64,000 nt of DNA from Caulobacterales bacterium (lineage in GTDB: Bacteria; Pseudomonadota; Alphaproteobacteria; Caulobacterales; Caulobacteraceae). The stretch spans positions 124,001-188,000 of the forward strand of contig JAFLCS010000003.1 of NCBI GenBank assembly GCA_017302105.1, written 5' to 3'. Position numbers and translations under genes: made by a program. Every line of letters begins with the position of its first letter. Positions within the stretch are counted from its first letter, which is position 1. Below are positions 25,501 to 36,100 of the stretch, piece by piece. Under the pieces are notes generated by a model, which made no database searches, was not told the DNA's origin, and saw nothing but the letters and a program-made list of their open reading frames with translations.

Positions 25501-27444
25501 TCAGCTCTTGACCTTCACATAGCTGCCGGGCGCCGCCTCGATCGGCTTGAGCGGCCCCTTCGACGGATCGCGCGCGTCGACCCACTCGCCCGACTTGTCG
25601 TGCAGCCAGGCGGCCCAATGTTCCCACCAGGAGCCGGGGTATTCGACCGCCGCGTCCAGCCACTCCTGGAGCGTCGCGGGCAGTTCGTCGTTGATCCAGT
25701 GCTGGTATTTGTTGGCGGCCGGCGGATTGACCACACCGGCAATGTGACCCGATCCCGCCAGGGTCAGGGTCACGGCCGCATTGGCGAAGGCGCGGGCCGA
25801 GCGATACACCGAATTCATCGGCGCGATGTGGTCCTCGCGACTGGCCTGGAAGTAGAGCGGGATCCTGACCTTGGACAGGTCCAGTTGTTCGCCGCCCATG
25901 GTCATTTTGCCTTCGGCCAAGGCGTTCTTGCCGTACATGGAGCGCAGATAGTCCATGTGCAGGGCCTTGGGCATCCGCGTCTGGTCGGCGTTCCAGAACA
26001 AAAGGTCGAAGGCGGGCGGGTCCTTGCCCATCAGGTAGTTCGACACGAAGAACGACCAGATCAGATCGTTGGCGCGCAGGGCGTTGAAGGTGTCGGCCAT
26101 CGCCGCGCCAGGCAGAACCCCGCCGGCGGCGTCCATCTTCTGCTCGATCTCGTTCAGCCAGTGCTCGTCGGTGAACAGCAGCAGGTCGCCGGCCTCGGCG
26201 AAGTCATGCTGGGCGGCGAAGAAGGTGGTGGCGTTGACCCGCTGGTCGCCCTTGGCGGCCATATGGGCCAGGGCCGCGCCCATCAGGGTGCCGCCGATGC
26301 AGTAGCCGACCGTGTTGACCCGATCCTGGCCGGTCTGGTCCATGACCTTCTGGGTGGCGCGGTAGATGCCCTTTTCCAGATAGTCGTCAAAGCCGAAGCC
26401 GGCCTTGTCCTTGTCCGGGTTGACCCACGAACAGATGAAGACCGTGAACCCCTGGGCCGACAGCCAGCGGATCATGGAGTTCTTGGGCTGAAGATCCAGA
26501 ATGTAGAACTTGTTGATCCAGGGCGGGAAGATCAGCAGCGGGATGGCGCGCTGCTGGTCGGTGGCGGCATCGAACTGGATCAGCTCGAACAACTCGTCGC
26601 GCCAGACGACCTGGCCGGGGGCGGTGGCGACGTTTTCGCCGACCTTGAACTGGCCATAGTCGGCCTGACTGATCTTCAGCGTTCCGTCGCCGCGCTCCAT
26701 GTCGGCGGCGAAATTCTGCATCCCCTTCACCAGGCTCTCGCCGTTGGTTTCCATCAACTGCTTCAGGGCTGCCGGGTTGGAAGCCAGGAAATTGGAGGGC
26801 GAAAAGGCGTCAGTCAGAAGCCGGGTGAAGAATTCGGCGCGGCGCTTGGTCCGGGGATTGATGTCCTCGGCTGACGAGATCAGATCGTTCAGCCAGTTCG
26901 ATGACAACAGATATGACCGGCGCATGACGTCGAACACAGGGTTTTCCGACCACTCGGGAGCCGCAAAGCGTTTGTCTCGGGGGACCGGCGCAAGTCCGGA
27001 GGGTTGACCGGTGGCTTGGCGTGCGGCGTCGGTCCACAGATCCATGTAGCCCGAGAACAGGTCCGCCTGAGCCTGGAACAGCTTTTCAGGTCGCGTCGCC
27101 AGCGAGGTCATCACCGACGTCATGGCCGGGGCGACGTTGAACGGATCGGGGGACAGGGCCGCCGGACGGTCCGCCTGCTTCAGGGCCGCCTCGGCGATGA
27201 CCTGCTGGGCGGTCATGGCGGCCCGCGCCAGGTTCATCGACAACTGTTCAATGGCGTCGCGTGACGGCATTTCGGTGTCGGCACCCGGGGGCGGCGTGTT
27301 GACGGCGGCTTCAGCCGGGGCCTCGGGCGGTTTATCCGTCGCGGCTGATTTCGGCTTGCCAGAGGCCGGCCTGGGGGTCGCGCGCTGTCGCGGCGTGGTA
27401 GACTTGGTCGTGGCCTTGGTCGCCGTGCGTTTGGTCTTGGCCAT
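25501..27444 (-). CDS. phaC: Class I poly(3-hydroxyalkanoate) synthase
   Basis: PhaC polymerises (R)-3-hydroxyacyl-CoA into storage granules. From the ATG at 27444, preceded by GGAGCG, the product has 647 residues. The catalytic triad is C382 in the lipase-like GYCIGG, D538 in REDHIAP and H567 in GSGHIAG. The alpha/beta-hydrolase core and the VVWRDELFELIQ region are typical for class I. The first 75 or so residues are unusual: a Lys/Thr/Ala/Pro-rich, probably unstructured tail (KTKRTATKATTKST, then PPEAPAEAA). No phaR, phasin or phaZ gene is adjacent. A longer upstream frame overlaps the divergent lipoprotein gene and is rejected. Confidence 0.94.
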   Translation of the reverse strand: MAKTKRTATKATTKSTTPRQRATPRPASGKPKSAATDKPPEAPAEAAVNTPPPGADTEMPSRDAIEQLSMNLARAAMTAQQVIAEAALKQADRPAALSPDPFNVAPAMTSVMTSLATRPEKLFQAQADLFSGYMDLWTDAARQATGQPSGLAPVPRDKRFAAPEWSENPVFDVMRRSYLLSSNWLNDLISSAEDINPRTKRRAEFFTRLLTDAFSPSNFLASNPAALKQLMETNGESLVKGMQNFAADMERGDGTLKISQADYGQFKVGENVATAPGQVVWRDELFELIQFDAATDQQRAIPLLIFPPWINKFYILDLQPKNSMIRWLSAQGFTVFICSWVNPDKDKAGFGFDDYLEKGIYRATQKVMDQTGQDRVNTVGYCIGGTLMGAALAHMAAKGDQRVNATTFFAAQHDFAEAGDLLLFTDEHWLNEIEQKMDAAGGVLPGAAMADTFNALRANDLIWSFFVSNYLMGKDPPAFDLLFWNADQTRMPKALHMDYLRSMYGKNALAEGKMTMGGEQLDLSKVRIPLYFQASREDHIAPMNSVYRSARAFANAAVTLTLAGSGHIAGVVNPPAANKYQHWINDELPATLQEWLDAAVEYPGSWWEHWAAWLHDKSGEWVDARDPSKGPLKPIEAAPGSYVKVKS

Positions 27445-27487
27445 CGGGTCGCTCCTGTCGTGCTTTCGCGCGGGCTCAGGATGGCAT

Positions 27488-27961
27488 ATGACCGCCAATG
27501 AGATGAAGGCAAGTCTGAGACGAATCAAACCCGGTGCCTGTCTTGTCGCAGCCTTGGTTCTGGCCGGCGCGACAAGCGGCTGCATGGCCTACGACCCGTT
27601 CGACCGGACCATAGATCCCACCTCGCCCGCAGCGCAGCGGGTCGAAGCTCTGACTCAATCGGATATGGCCTATCCGCGCTGGGCGGATTTCCCGCCCGCG
27701 CCCCAGAATGTCCCGACGGAGACGGATATTCGCAATCAGGTTCTGGGCCTGGAATCGTCAGAGCTTCGATTGAACCGTGAGGTTGCGGCAATCGTGTGGA
27801 CCCTGACCCCGGCGGATGGAGGGCCTTGGGCGGAAAGGACCCGCAATCGGGTGGATGTCCGCCTCGCGCGTCCCGCTCGCCCCGACGAAGCCGCCGAAGC
27901 GGTCGCCTGGGCCCAGCGGATGCGCCAGCGCGCGGAGCCGCCGCCGCCGATCGATCACTAG
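27488..27961 (+). CDS. Predicted lipoprotein, unknown function
   Basis: The 157-residue product starts at 27488 after an AGGA site (an ATG at 27503 is an alternative). It has a basic start, a hydrophobic run and the lipobox ATSGC with the lipid cysteine near residue 32. The mature part contains YPRWADFPPAPQNVPTE, reminiscent of small alphaproteobacterial outer-membrane lipoproteins, but I know no function. It diverges from phaC with 43 bp between starts and precedes recJ by 8 bp, so it is probably cotranscribed with recJ. Confidence 0.78.
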   Translation: MTANEMKASLRRIKPGACLVAALVLAGATSGCMAYDPFDRTIDPTSPAAQRVEALTQSDMAYPRWADFPPAPQNVPTETDIRNQVLGLESSELRLNREVAAIVWTLTPADGGPWAERTRNRVDVRLARPARPDEAAEAVAWAQRMRQRAEPPPPIDH

Positions 27962-27969
27962 GCGTCGTC

Positions 27970-29760
27970 GTGAGCGGTGACTTCCTCGGGGTCGCGCGTT
28001 CGGCGCTCGGTCGATCCTGGCGGCTGCGACCGGCGGATCCAGAAGATGTGACGCGTATCCAGCGGGCCGAGCGCCTGGACGAACCGCTGGCGCGAGCCAT
28101 CGTGGCACGGGGCGTATTACCGGATGCCGTGGAGGACTATCTGCGCCCGACGCTCCGACGCCTGTTCCCGGACCCGTCGAGCTTTCAGGATATGGATGCC
28201 GCGGCGCGTGTTCTTGTTGATGCTCTGGAGGTGGGGACTGATATCTGGGTGCTCGCAGACTATGACGTCGACGGCGGGGCTTCGGCCGCGCAGCTCGTGC
28301 GCTGGTTCCGGACCATGGGACATGAGCTGTCGATCTATGTTCCGGATCGCCTGACAGAAGGCTACGGCCCCAGCGCGCTCGCCTTTGAGCGTCTGAAGGC
28401 CGCCGGGGCCGGACTTGTGGTGACGGTCGATTGCGGGGCTGCCGCACACCACGCGCTGGAAGCCGCAGCCACCCTGGATCTGGATGTCGTGGTTGTCGAC
28501 CATCACCTGATGCGCGGCGATCCGCCGCGTGCGCGCGCCGTGGTCAATCCGAACCGGCTGGATGATCTCTCGGGCGAGGGCAATCTGGCGGCGGCCGGGG
28601 TGGTGTTCGTCCTGCTCGCAGCCCTCAACCGTGAGGCGCGGGCGCGAGGCCTGTTCAAGGATCGGCCCGAGCCGGATATCCGCCAGTGGCTGGATCTCGC
28701 GGCCCTGGGCGCGATCTGCGATGTGACGGCCCTGACCGGTTTCAATCGGGCGATTGCCGCCCTGGGTCTGAAGGTGATGTCGACCTGGAAGAATCCGGGC
28801 CTTGTGGCGCTGATGGATGTCGCCGGGAGCGAGCGGGCCCAAGCCACGCCGTTCCATGCCGGCTTCGTTCTGGGCCCTCGGATCAATGCCGGTGGTCGCA
28901 TCGGGCGTTCAGATCTGGGGGCGCGGCTTCTATCCAGCGACGATGATAGCGAGGTGCGCGACCTAGCTGTCGAACTGGACCGGCTCAATGCCGAGCGGCG
29001 CGACGTTGAGCGCGACATCACTGAGGCGGCCATTGTGCAGGTGGAGCGTGCCTCCAATTTTGATCCCGCGGCACCGGTCATCCTGGCGGCTGGGGAGGGG
29101 TGGCACCCCGGCGTCATCGGCGTGGTGGCCGGTCGCCTGAAGGAGCGATGGCACCGGCCGGTAGTGGTCGTCGGACTGGATACGGCCGCCGGCATCGGCA
29201 AGGGGTCGGGCCGGTCGATTCCGGGGGTCAATCTGGGCCGCGCCGTCCAGGACGCCTTCGATGAAGGCCTGTTGCTGGCGGGTGGCGGACACGCCATGGC
29301 GGCGGGACTCAGCGTTGAAACCCGGCTCTTGCCCGACCTGCGGGCCTTTCTGTCTGATCGCCTGGCGCGGGAGGCCGAGGTCGCGATCCAGGCCGATTCC
29401 CTGGACGTCGATGTCCTGACGACGGCCCGCGGCGCTGATCGCAATTTGTACGATTCGTTTCAGACCCTGGCCCCGTTCGGACCGGGCAATCCCGAGCCGA
29501 CCTTCGTTCTGGCCGGAGTTTCGGTGCGCGATGCGCGCGTCCTGAACAACGGCCATGTCAGTTGTCGCCTGGCCGATCCGGACGGTCGCCAGGTCCGCGC
29601 CATCGCCTGGCGTGCGGCTGAAACCGAAGTCGGCAAAGCGCTGCTGGGTGGAGGTGGTGCCCTGGATGTCGCCGGTATGCTCAAGGCCGACGACTGGAAT
29701 GGCCGGCGCGGCGTCCAGTTCGAGATCATCGATGTTCATGACCCGCGCCAGGCTGTCTGA
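27970..29760 (+). CDS. recJ: Single-stranded-DNA-specific exonuclease RecJ
   Basis: RecJ degrades single-stranded DNA 5' to 3' in recombination and mismatch repair. The 596-residue product has the DHH-family motifs DYDVDG (residues 97-102), TVDCG, VVDHHL, and the DHHA1-type motif GGGHAMAAG in the C-terminal half, followed by the RecJ OB-fold region (FGPGNPEPTFVLAGV). The start is a GTG at 27970, chosen because the protein then begins just before the family's VARSALGRSWRLR. The frame upstream lies inside the lipoprotein gene. Confidence 0.95.
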   Translation: MSGDFLGVARSALGRSWRLRPADPEDVTRIQRAERLDEPLARAIVARGVLPDAVEDYLRPTLRRLFPDPSSFQDMDAAARVLVDALEVGTDIWVLADYDVDGGASAAQLVRWFRTMGHELSIYVPDRLTEGYGPSALAFERLKAAGAGLVVTVDCGAAAHHALEAAATLDLDVVVVDHHLMRGDPPRARAVVNPNRLDDLSGEGNLAAAGVVFVLLAALNREARARGLFKDRPEPDIRQWLDLAALGAICDVTALTGFNRAIAALGLKVMSTWKNPGLVALMDVAGSERAQATPFHAGFVLGPRINAGGRIGRSDLGARLLSSDDDSEVRDLAVELDRLNAERRDVERDITEAAIVQVERASNFDPAAPVILAAGEGWHPGVIGVVAGRLKERWHRPVVVVGLDTAAGIGKGSGRSIPGVNLGRAVQDAFDEGLLLAGGGHAMAAGLSVETRLLPDLRAFLSDRLAREAEVAIQADSLDVDVLTTARGADRNLYDSFQTLAPFGPGNPEPTFVLAGVSVRDARVLNNGHVSCRLADPDGRQVRAIAWRAAETEVGKALLGGGGALDVAGMLKADDWNGRRGVQFEIIDVHDPRQAV

Positions 29761-29813
29761 CGGGGCTTGCGTCGGCAAATCGAGGCGGCTATATCGCCCG
29801 CTCCGCAGCGCGT

Positions 29814-29888
29814 GGTCCCTTCGTCTATCGGTTAGGACGTCAGGTTTTCAACCTGAAAAGAGGGGTTCGATTCCCCTAGGGACTGCCA
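29814..29888 (+). tRNA. tRNA-Glu (anticodon TTC)
   Basis: The 75-nt sequence folds into a full cloverleaf: acceptor GGTCCCT/AGGGACT (with a G-U at the first pair), anticodon loop TTTTCAA with anticodon TTC, T arm GGGGTTCGATTCCCC, and an encoded CCA end. It stands alone between recJ and lon. Confidence 0.97.
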
Positions 29889-29946
29889 CTGCGGGATTTC
29901 CCTGACATCGCCAATGCCTCCGCCTGTGGGCCGTTGCGGCGCGCGC

Positions 29947-29976
29947 CTTGAATGCGCTGTGCGAAGCGCCACATAT
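29947..29976 (+). promoter_or_regulatory. Candidate heat-shock (sigma-32) promoter of lon
   Basis: CTTGAAT at 29947-29953, 15 bases, then CCACATAT at 29969-29976. This is one mismatch in each box from the E. coli-type consensus CTTGAAA / CCCCATNT with an allowed spacer. It lies about 100 bp before the lon ATG, a gene commonly in the RpoH regulon. Confidence 0.6.
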
Positions 29977-30077
29977 TCTGGGCAATGCCCGCCGAGAGTC
30001 GGGGGCAGCGGCCGCAGCGGGTTTTCCGGGCGGTGCTACAGGCCGGGTGTCACAGGGACGGCGGCCAGGAGAGTTGA

Positions 30078-32471
30078 ATGTCTGATTCCCAGGTCCTGCC
30101 GGTTCTGCCGCTTCGGGACATCGTTGTCTTCCCGCACATGGTCGTGCCGCTGTTCGTCGGTCGCGATAAGTCCGTGCGCGCGCTGGAGGCTGTGATGAAG
30201 GGAGGCAAGCAGATCCTGCTAGCCACCCAGAAGAACTCCACGGACGACGACCCGCGCCCGGAGGCGATCTATTCCGTTGGCGTGTTGGCCAATGTGCTGC
30301 AACTGCTCAAACTGCCGGACGGAACGGTCAAGGTACTGGTCGAGGGCAAGTCGCGCGCGCACCTGGACGGGTTCACCGACCGCACCGACTATTTTGAGGC
30401 GCGCTACAGCGACCTGGCCGATGAGGTCGAGGCCGAGGGCGAGATCGAGGCCCTCAGCCGTGCGGTCGTCGAGCATTTCGAAAACTATGTGAAGCTGAAC
30501 AAGAAGGTGCCGCCCGAGGCCCTGTCAGCGATCCCTAACATCACCGATCCGTCGGCCCTGGCTGATTCGATCGCGGCGCACCTGGCGGTGAAGATCGCCG
30601 ACAAACAGGCCCTCCTGGAAAACCTGGCGATCGCGCGCCGTCTGGAGCGGGTCTATGGCCTGATGGAAGGTGAAATCTCGGTCCTGCAGGTTGAAAAGAA
30701 GATCCGCAGCCGCGTGAAACGCCAGATGGAGCGCACACAGCGCGAGTACTATCTGAACGAGCAGATGAAGGCGATCCAGCGCGAGCTGGGCGAGCAGGAC
30801 GATCAGCGCGATGAGCTGATGGAACTCGAAAAGCGCATCCGCAAGACCAAGCTATCCAAGGAAGCTCGGACCAAGGCCGAGGCCGAGCTGAAGAAGCTGC
30901 GAAATATGAGCCCGATGTCGGCGGAATCGACGGTGGTGCGTAACTATCTCGACTGGCTGCTGTCCATTCCGTGGGGCAGGGCGCGCCAAAAGCCCATCGA
31001 CCTGGCCAAGGCCGAGGACATCCTCGAAGAGGATCACTACGGCCTGGAGAAGGTGAAGGAACGGATCCTGGAGTATCTGGCCGTTCAGGCGCGCACCGGC
31101 AGTCTGAAGGGCCCGATCCTGTGTCTCGTTGGCCCCCCCGGCGTCGGCAAGACGTCCCTAGCCAAGTCAATCGCCAAGGCGACGGGGCGCGAATATGTGC
31201 GGATGTCGTTGGGCGGAGTGCGTGACGAATCCGAGATTCGCGGTCACCGGCGCACCTATATCGGCTCGATGCCCGGCAAGATCATTCAGTCGATGAAGAA
31301 GGCCAAGACCACGAACGCCTTCATCTTGCTCGACGAGATCGACAAGCTGGGGGCCGATTGGCGGGGCGATCCGTCGTCGGCGTTGCTCGAAGTGCTGGAC
31401 CCGGCCCAGAACAACACCTTCGGCGACCATTATCTGGAGGTGGATTACGATCTGTCGCCGGTCATGTTCGTAACGACGGCAAACAGCCTCAATATGCCCC
31501 AGCCGCTGTTGGATCGCATGGAGGTGATCCGTATTTCCGGTTACACCGAGGACGAGAAGGTCGAGATCGCCCGCCGGCACATCCTGCCCAAACTGGCCAA
31601 GGATCATGGTCTGAGGGACGGCGAATGGATCGTGCCGGACGCTTCGATCCGCGACCTGATCCGCTACTACACCCGCGAAGCGGGGGTGCGGAACCTCGAG
31701 CGTGAGCTGGGTGGCCTGGCCCGTAAGGCCGTGCGCGAGATGTCCCGTGAGGGACTGGATTCGATCACGGTCGATGACGAGCGGCTGGCGCGGTACGCCG
31801 GCGTTCGCAAATATCGCCACGGCGAGACGGACGATCACGATCAGGTCGGCATCGTGACCGGTCTGGCCTGGACCGAGTTCGGCGGTGACATCCTCACCAT
31901 CGAGGCGGTCAAGATGCCCGGCAAGGGGCGCATGACCGTCACCGGCAACCTGAAAGAGGTGATGAAGGAATCGATCTCGGCGGCGGCCTCCTATGTCCGA
32001 GCGCGCTCACTGGAGTTCGGGATCAAGCCCCCGGTGTTCGAGACCACCGACGTTCACGTTCACGTTCCCGATGGAGCGACGCCCAAGGACGGTCCGTCGG
32101 CAGGCATCGCCATGGTGACGGCCATGGTGTCGGTGCTGACCGGCAATCCGATCCGCAAGGACATCGCCATGACCGGAGAGGTTACCTTGCGTGGGCGGGC
32201 TACGGCCATTGGTGGGTTGAAGGAAAAGCTGCTCGCGGCGCTTCGCTCCGGCATCAAGACGGTCCTGATCCCCCAGGAAAACGTCAAGGATCTTGAAGAT
32301 ATCCCGGCCAATGTGAAGGACGCTCTGGAGATCATTCCGGTCTCCAATGTGGATGAGGTGCTCAAGCACGCGCTGACGGGTCCGCTGACTCCGGTTGAAT
32401 GGGATCCGGAGTCCGAACCTTTGCCGAGACCGTCCTCGAACGACACACCAGGCGGAGCGGTCGCTCACTGA
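30078..32471 (+). CDS. lon: ATP-dependent protease Lon
   Basis: Lon degrades damaged and regulatory proteins in the cytoplasm. All parts of a 797-residue LonA are present: N-terminal substrate domain ([20 protein letters not shown]), AAA+ module with Walker [10 protein letters not shown] and Walker [10 protein letters not shown], and the C-terminal peptidase with catalytic S674 in DGPSAG and the lysine in [15 protein letters not shown] precedes the ATG. A heat-shock-type promoter lies upstream and an intrinsic terminator downstream, so it is probably a single-gene transcript. Confidence 0.98.
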   Translation: MSDSQVLPVLPLRDIVVFPHMVVPLFVGRDKSVRALEAVMKGGKQILLATQKNSTDDDPRPEAIYSVGVLANVLQLLKLPDGTVKVLVEGKSRAHLDGFTDRTDYFEARYSDLADEVEAEGEIEALSRAVVEHFENYVKLNKKVPPEALSAIPNITDPSALADSIAAHLAVKIADKQALLENLAIARRLERVYGLMEGEISVLQVEKKIRSRVKRQMERTQREYYLNEQMKAIQRELGEQDDQRDELMELEKRIRKTKLSKEARTKAEAELKKLRNMSPMSAESTVVRNYLDWLLSIPWGRARQKPIDLAKAEDILEEDHYGLEKVKERILEYLAVQARTGSLKGPILCLVGPPGVGKTSLAKSIAKATGREYVRMSLGGVRDESEIRGHRRTYIGSMPGKIIQSMKKAKTTNAFILLDEIDKLGADWRGDPSSALLEVLDPAQNNTFGDHYLEVDYDLSPVMFVTTANSLNMPQPLLDRMEVIRISGYTEDEKVEIARRHILPKLAKDHGLRDGEWIVPDASIRDLIRYYTREAGVRNLERELGGLARKAVREMSREGLDSITVDDERLARYAGVRKYRHGETDDHDQVGIVTGLAWTEFGGDILTIEAVKMPGKGRMTVTGNLKEVMKESISAAASYVRARSLEFGIKPPVFETTDVHVHVPDGATPKDGPSAGIAMVTAMVSVLTGNPIRKDIAMTGEVTLRGRATAIGGLKEKLLAALRSGIKTVLIPQENVKDLEDIPANVKDALEIIPVSNVDEVLKHALTGPLTPVEWDPESEPLPRPSSNDTPGGAVAH

Positions 32472-32496
32472 CGATCGGCCTCAATCCCTTATAAAG

Positions 32497-32534
32497 ACGC
32501 CGTTCCCGAGTCCCGGGGACGGCGTTTCCCTTTT
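32497..32534 (+). terminator. Intrinsic terminator after lon
   Basis: ACGCCGTTCCC (32497-32507) pairs with GGGGACGGCGT (32515-32525) with one G-U pair and a 7-base loop, followed by T-rich sequence to 32534. Confidence 0.85.
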
Positions 32535-32632
32535 GACGCGCGGGGATTCGTTCGGTCTAATGTCGGCCATGAGGCGCAGTGAGTCGCGAAGCGCGGCACA
32601 CCAGGGCCTCCAATGGGTTGGGAGACCACACA

Positions 32633-32908
32633 ATGACCAAAGCCGAACTCATCGCCGCCATGGCGGACGGAGCCGGGCTCTCGAAGGAACAGGCCAAGAA
32701 GGCGCTCGACGCTTTCACCGACAGCGTGACGGATTCGCTCAAGCGCGGCGATGACGTGCGCCTGGTCGGCTTCGGCACCTTCGCGGCCGTGACCCGTAAG
32801 GCGGGCATGGCCCGCAACCCGCGCACCGGCCAGACGGTTCCGCGCGCGGCCTCCAAGACGGCGCGTTTCCGCGTCGGCGAAGGCCTGAAGACCGCCCTGA
32901 ACGGCTAA
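32633..32908 (+). CDS. hup: HU family DNA-binding protein
   Basis: HU is a small nucleoid protein that bends and compacts DNA as a dimer. The 91-residue product begins MTKAELIAAMADGAGLSKEQ, has the GFGTFAAVTRKA turn and the beta-arm sequence ARNPRTGQTV with its DNA-contacting proline. This is full family length. An upstream in-frame start at 32579 adds residues foreign to the family and is rejected. An intrinsic terminator follows, then tRNA-Val. Confidence 0.96.
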   Translation: MTKAELIAAMADGAGLSKEQAKKALDAFTDSVTDSLKRGDDVRLVGFGTFAAVTRKAGMARNPRTGQTVPRAASKTARFRVGEGLKTALNG

Positions 32909-32933
32909 GCCGATCAGGACTTGAAACAAGGAT

Positions 32934-32966
32934 GGGCGCGGGCTACGGCTCGCGCCCTTTCTCTTT
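32934..32966 (+). terminator. Intrinsic terminator after hup
   Basis: GGGCGCGGGC and GCTCGCGCCC pair with one G-T(U) wobble around a TACG loop, then TTTCTCTTT. It ends 2 bp before the tRNA-Val gene. Confidence 0.88.
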
Positions 32967-32968
32967 GG

Positions 32969-33043
32969 GGGCGGCTAGCTCAGCGGTAGAGCGTCTCGTT
33001 TACACCGAGAGGGTCGGGGGTTCGATCCCCTCGCCGCCCACCA
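32969..33043 (+). tRNA. tRNA-Val (anticodon TAC)
   Basis: The 75-nt cloverleaf has acceptor GGGCGGC/GCCGCCC, D arm GCTCAGCGGTAGAGC, anticodon loop TTTACAC with anticodon TAC, T arm GGGGGTTCGATCCCC and an encoded CCA end. Confidence 0.97.
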
Positions 33044-33145
33044 TTGCCAAACGGCTCATGCTCGGCTTGCTCAAGCGAACAACGGGCAGCCAACAGGCCG
33101 CCGACGCATCGGTGGCCTTTGCCGTACCAGAGATGATCGCTCGGG

Positions 33146-36100
33146 TTAGAACTTGAAGCTGGCCCGCAGCAGCAGGGCGTAGCGGACGTAGCTGTCGAGC
33201 AGCTCGGCATCGGCCTCGATCGCCAGGAAGCCGAGCTCATTGCCGAGGTTCAGACGCATTCCGACAATCGGTCCGCCACCTTCAAGGCTGTCACCCTGGA
33301 GCGAGAAGGGCGTGCCGGTCGACAGGAAGCTGGCAACCGTCGTGCCGGGATCATGCGAAAAGATCTGACGCCAGCCCACCCGGATCTCGGGCCGTAGCCA
33401 ACGGTTCTCGCCGAAGCCGGCCCCAACTGTGACGGCCAGCGTCGACGACAGGATGTGGCCGGAGCGGTCTTCGTAGCCCAGGTCAAAGCCGGCACCGCCG
33501 CCGGATTCCTCGTGTCCGTCTTCCGAAAGCCGGAAGTACTCCACAATCGCTTCAGGGCGGATGCTCCAGCGTCCGGTCTGATAATCATAGGCCGCACCGC
33601 CGGCCAGGGCGAGGCTGTAGCCGTTCCAGTCGGCTTCGCTGCGGCGGTTGATGCCCGGCGCTACAAGCTGACGCACGCTGTCGAAGCTGGCAAAGCCACC
33701 GGCACCCCGCGCCCAGACGTTCCAGTTCGTGCCCTGGGCCCGCCAGTAGAGGCCGAGTTCCAGCAGTTGCGCGCTGAGGACCTCTTCCCCCCGCGACTCC
33801 GGATCTTCAAGGTCCGAGGAAGTGAGGGCAAAGGAAAGACCCAGTGCCCCAAATCCAGAGCCACGCTCGACCCCGCCGGCGAAGCCGAAGCCTTCCGACC
33901 GGAAGCCGTAGGCCTGGCCTTCTTCGCGATCAGCGTAGAAGTTGATCTCCTGCAGCCAGGCGCTGGTTTCGCCTTCTGGAGCCGGATGCCCGCGACCTGA
34001 CAGGGCCCGCGTGACCGCATCAACGCCGGTAGCCAGAGAGATCAAGGCCCCGCCGGAGTGCTCGGGCAGCATCTGCTGGTACATCCCGAAGAACCCTTGC
34101 TGGCTCGTCTGAGCCATAAAGGCATTGAGTAGCTCACTGTCGCCAGCCAGGGCCTGATAGAACGCACCGTAGGTGTCGGCTTCGGCCGCGATGAATCCGA
34201 ACTCTGATGCCGTGCGCTGGCGTGCATCGACGTACACCTGGTTCAATGCGGAATCGACACCGGCATTGACGACGAACATATAGGGGGAGTTCGCCTGAAC
34301 GGCGGTCTGATCCAGAACGCCAGCGGTCAGGGACGTCGCCTGAATCACGACAAACCGCGTCGGATCGTCCAGAAGCGAGGTGAAGCGAACACCAATCCCG
34401 GCCCCGCTGGCAATCGTGGCTGCTCCGCTGACGTTGAAACCGCCTACGGACCCGGTGGTCGGGTTGATCGTTACGATCAAGTCGCCGTTTGCGCCAATTG
34501 TCAGGCTATTGACGTTCAGCGCGGTTGTCTGACGTGCATCCAGGAGGCCGTTGTTGATGTTAATCGCCAGTTGACCGTCGGAATCCGAAAGCGCCCCGCG
34601 TACGACGGCCCCGCCGTCAACCAGAAAGGTGTCGGCTCCCGCGCCGAAGGAGATGTCGCCCGTGACGGTGCCATTGCGAATCTGAACAGTGTCGGCCCCC
34701 GAGCCGAGCCGGATTTCGCCGGTGATGGCGGGCTCATCATCGTTATCGACACCGTCGCCATCTGAATCGGGATCCGCGATACCGTCGCCGTTGTCATCGC
34801 CGTCGATCTCGCCGTCCTGGATCAGGGTCACGCCGGTCGTGTTGGCACTGACATCGATGGCGACGGCGCGGCCCGTGATGACTTCATCGGCCGCATTGGT
34901 ATTGCTGTCATCGGTGTCGGCGGCGTCATCCGTCGGATAGACGAAGGCTTCGATGAGGCCGGTGTTCGTGATGCTGGTCAGGGTGCCGCTGGCATCGCGA
35001 ATCCCGTAGGCGCTGCCGTGTTCGCCCTGGGAATAGGCCGCGATGGTGCCACTCGTGGTCAGCGAACCACCGAGCGCGCCCGCCAGATAGTCGACGGCGA
35101 CGGCATTGAAGGTTCCGTCTCCCGTCACCAGAGCCTGGATGACGCCCTGGTTGAGAACGGTCGCGACATCCGAACCCGAGCCGATCAGAAGGCTGGTGCT
35201 GTTGGCGTCCAGCGCCATGGAATTGACCGAGCCGTTGTTACGGAACCCTCCGGCGATGTTGACGCCGAGGCCCCCATCGACGCCGATCCGGATGGCCGTG
35301 GCACTGAAGCCGCTGTACAGGCCGGTCGCAAGTACGGTTCCCCGGTTGATCAGGCCAAAAGCCTCGTCGCCGGTACCGGCGGCACCCAGGGTGACGGTCT
35401 GGGTCGTGGAACCGATCTGAACGGCCGGGCTAGACCCGTAGGAGGTGATCGCCGCCGTCGCCTCATTGACGTCGTTGATCCCGTTATTGTCGTCATCGGG
35501 ATCGGTCGCATCGGGAATGCCGTCGCCGTCATCGTCATCGTTTCCGGCGATATTCATATGAGCGACGTCGAAGACGACGCCTCCGGCGACGTTTCCGTTG
35601 ATCTCCAGTGCTGGACCACCAACAAGCAGGTCATCGGCGTCCAGCGCGGCGATCTGGGCCCGGGTCAGCTGGCCAGTATAGCGAAAGCCCGTGGCGGAAA
35701 TCGCGCCGCCAATCGTCAGCCGACCCGCGACGTCCCCGTCAACGGATACGGCGACAGAGTTCTCTCCTATGACCGAGATCGTTCCGCCGGCGTAGATGTT
35801 GCCGGACACGTCGCCGCCCACCCGCAGACCATAGTTGTCGCTGCCGAGGGCTGTGAGGGATCCGAAATGACGAATGCTACCGTCAAGGTCGGTCTCAATC
35901 GAAATGCCGGCCGACTGGTTGCCCTCGACATTGATCGTGCCTCCCAGGGTCAGGGTTCCCACCAGGGCTGCCGGACCCGTCACCCGAATCCCGTAACGGC
36001 CTGTTCCCGTCGCAAAAACGCCGTCGATGTCGCCGTCTTTGTCACTGTCGGTCCCGGTGAAATTGTCGGCGACCGTGATCGTGCCATTGCTGGTCACATT

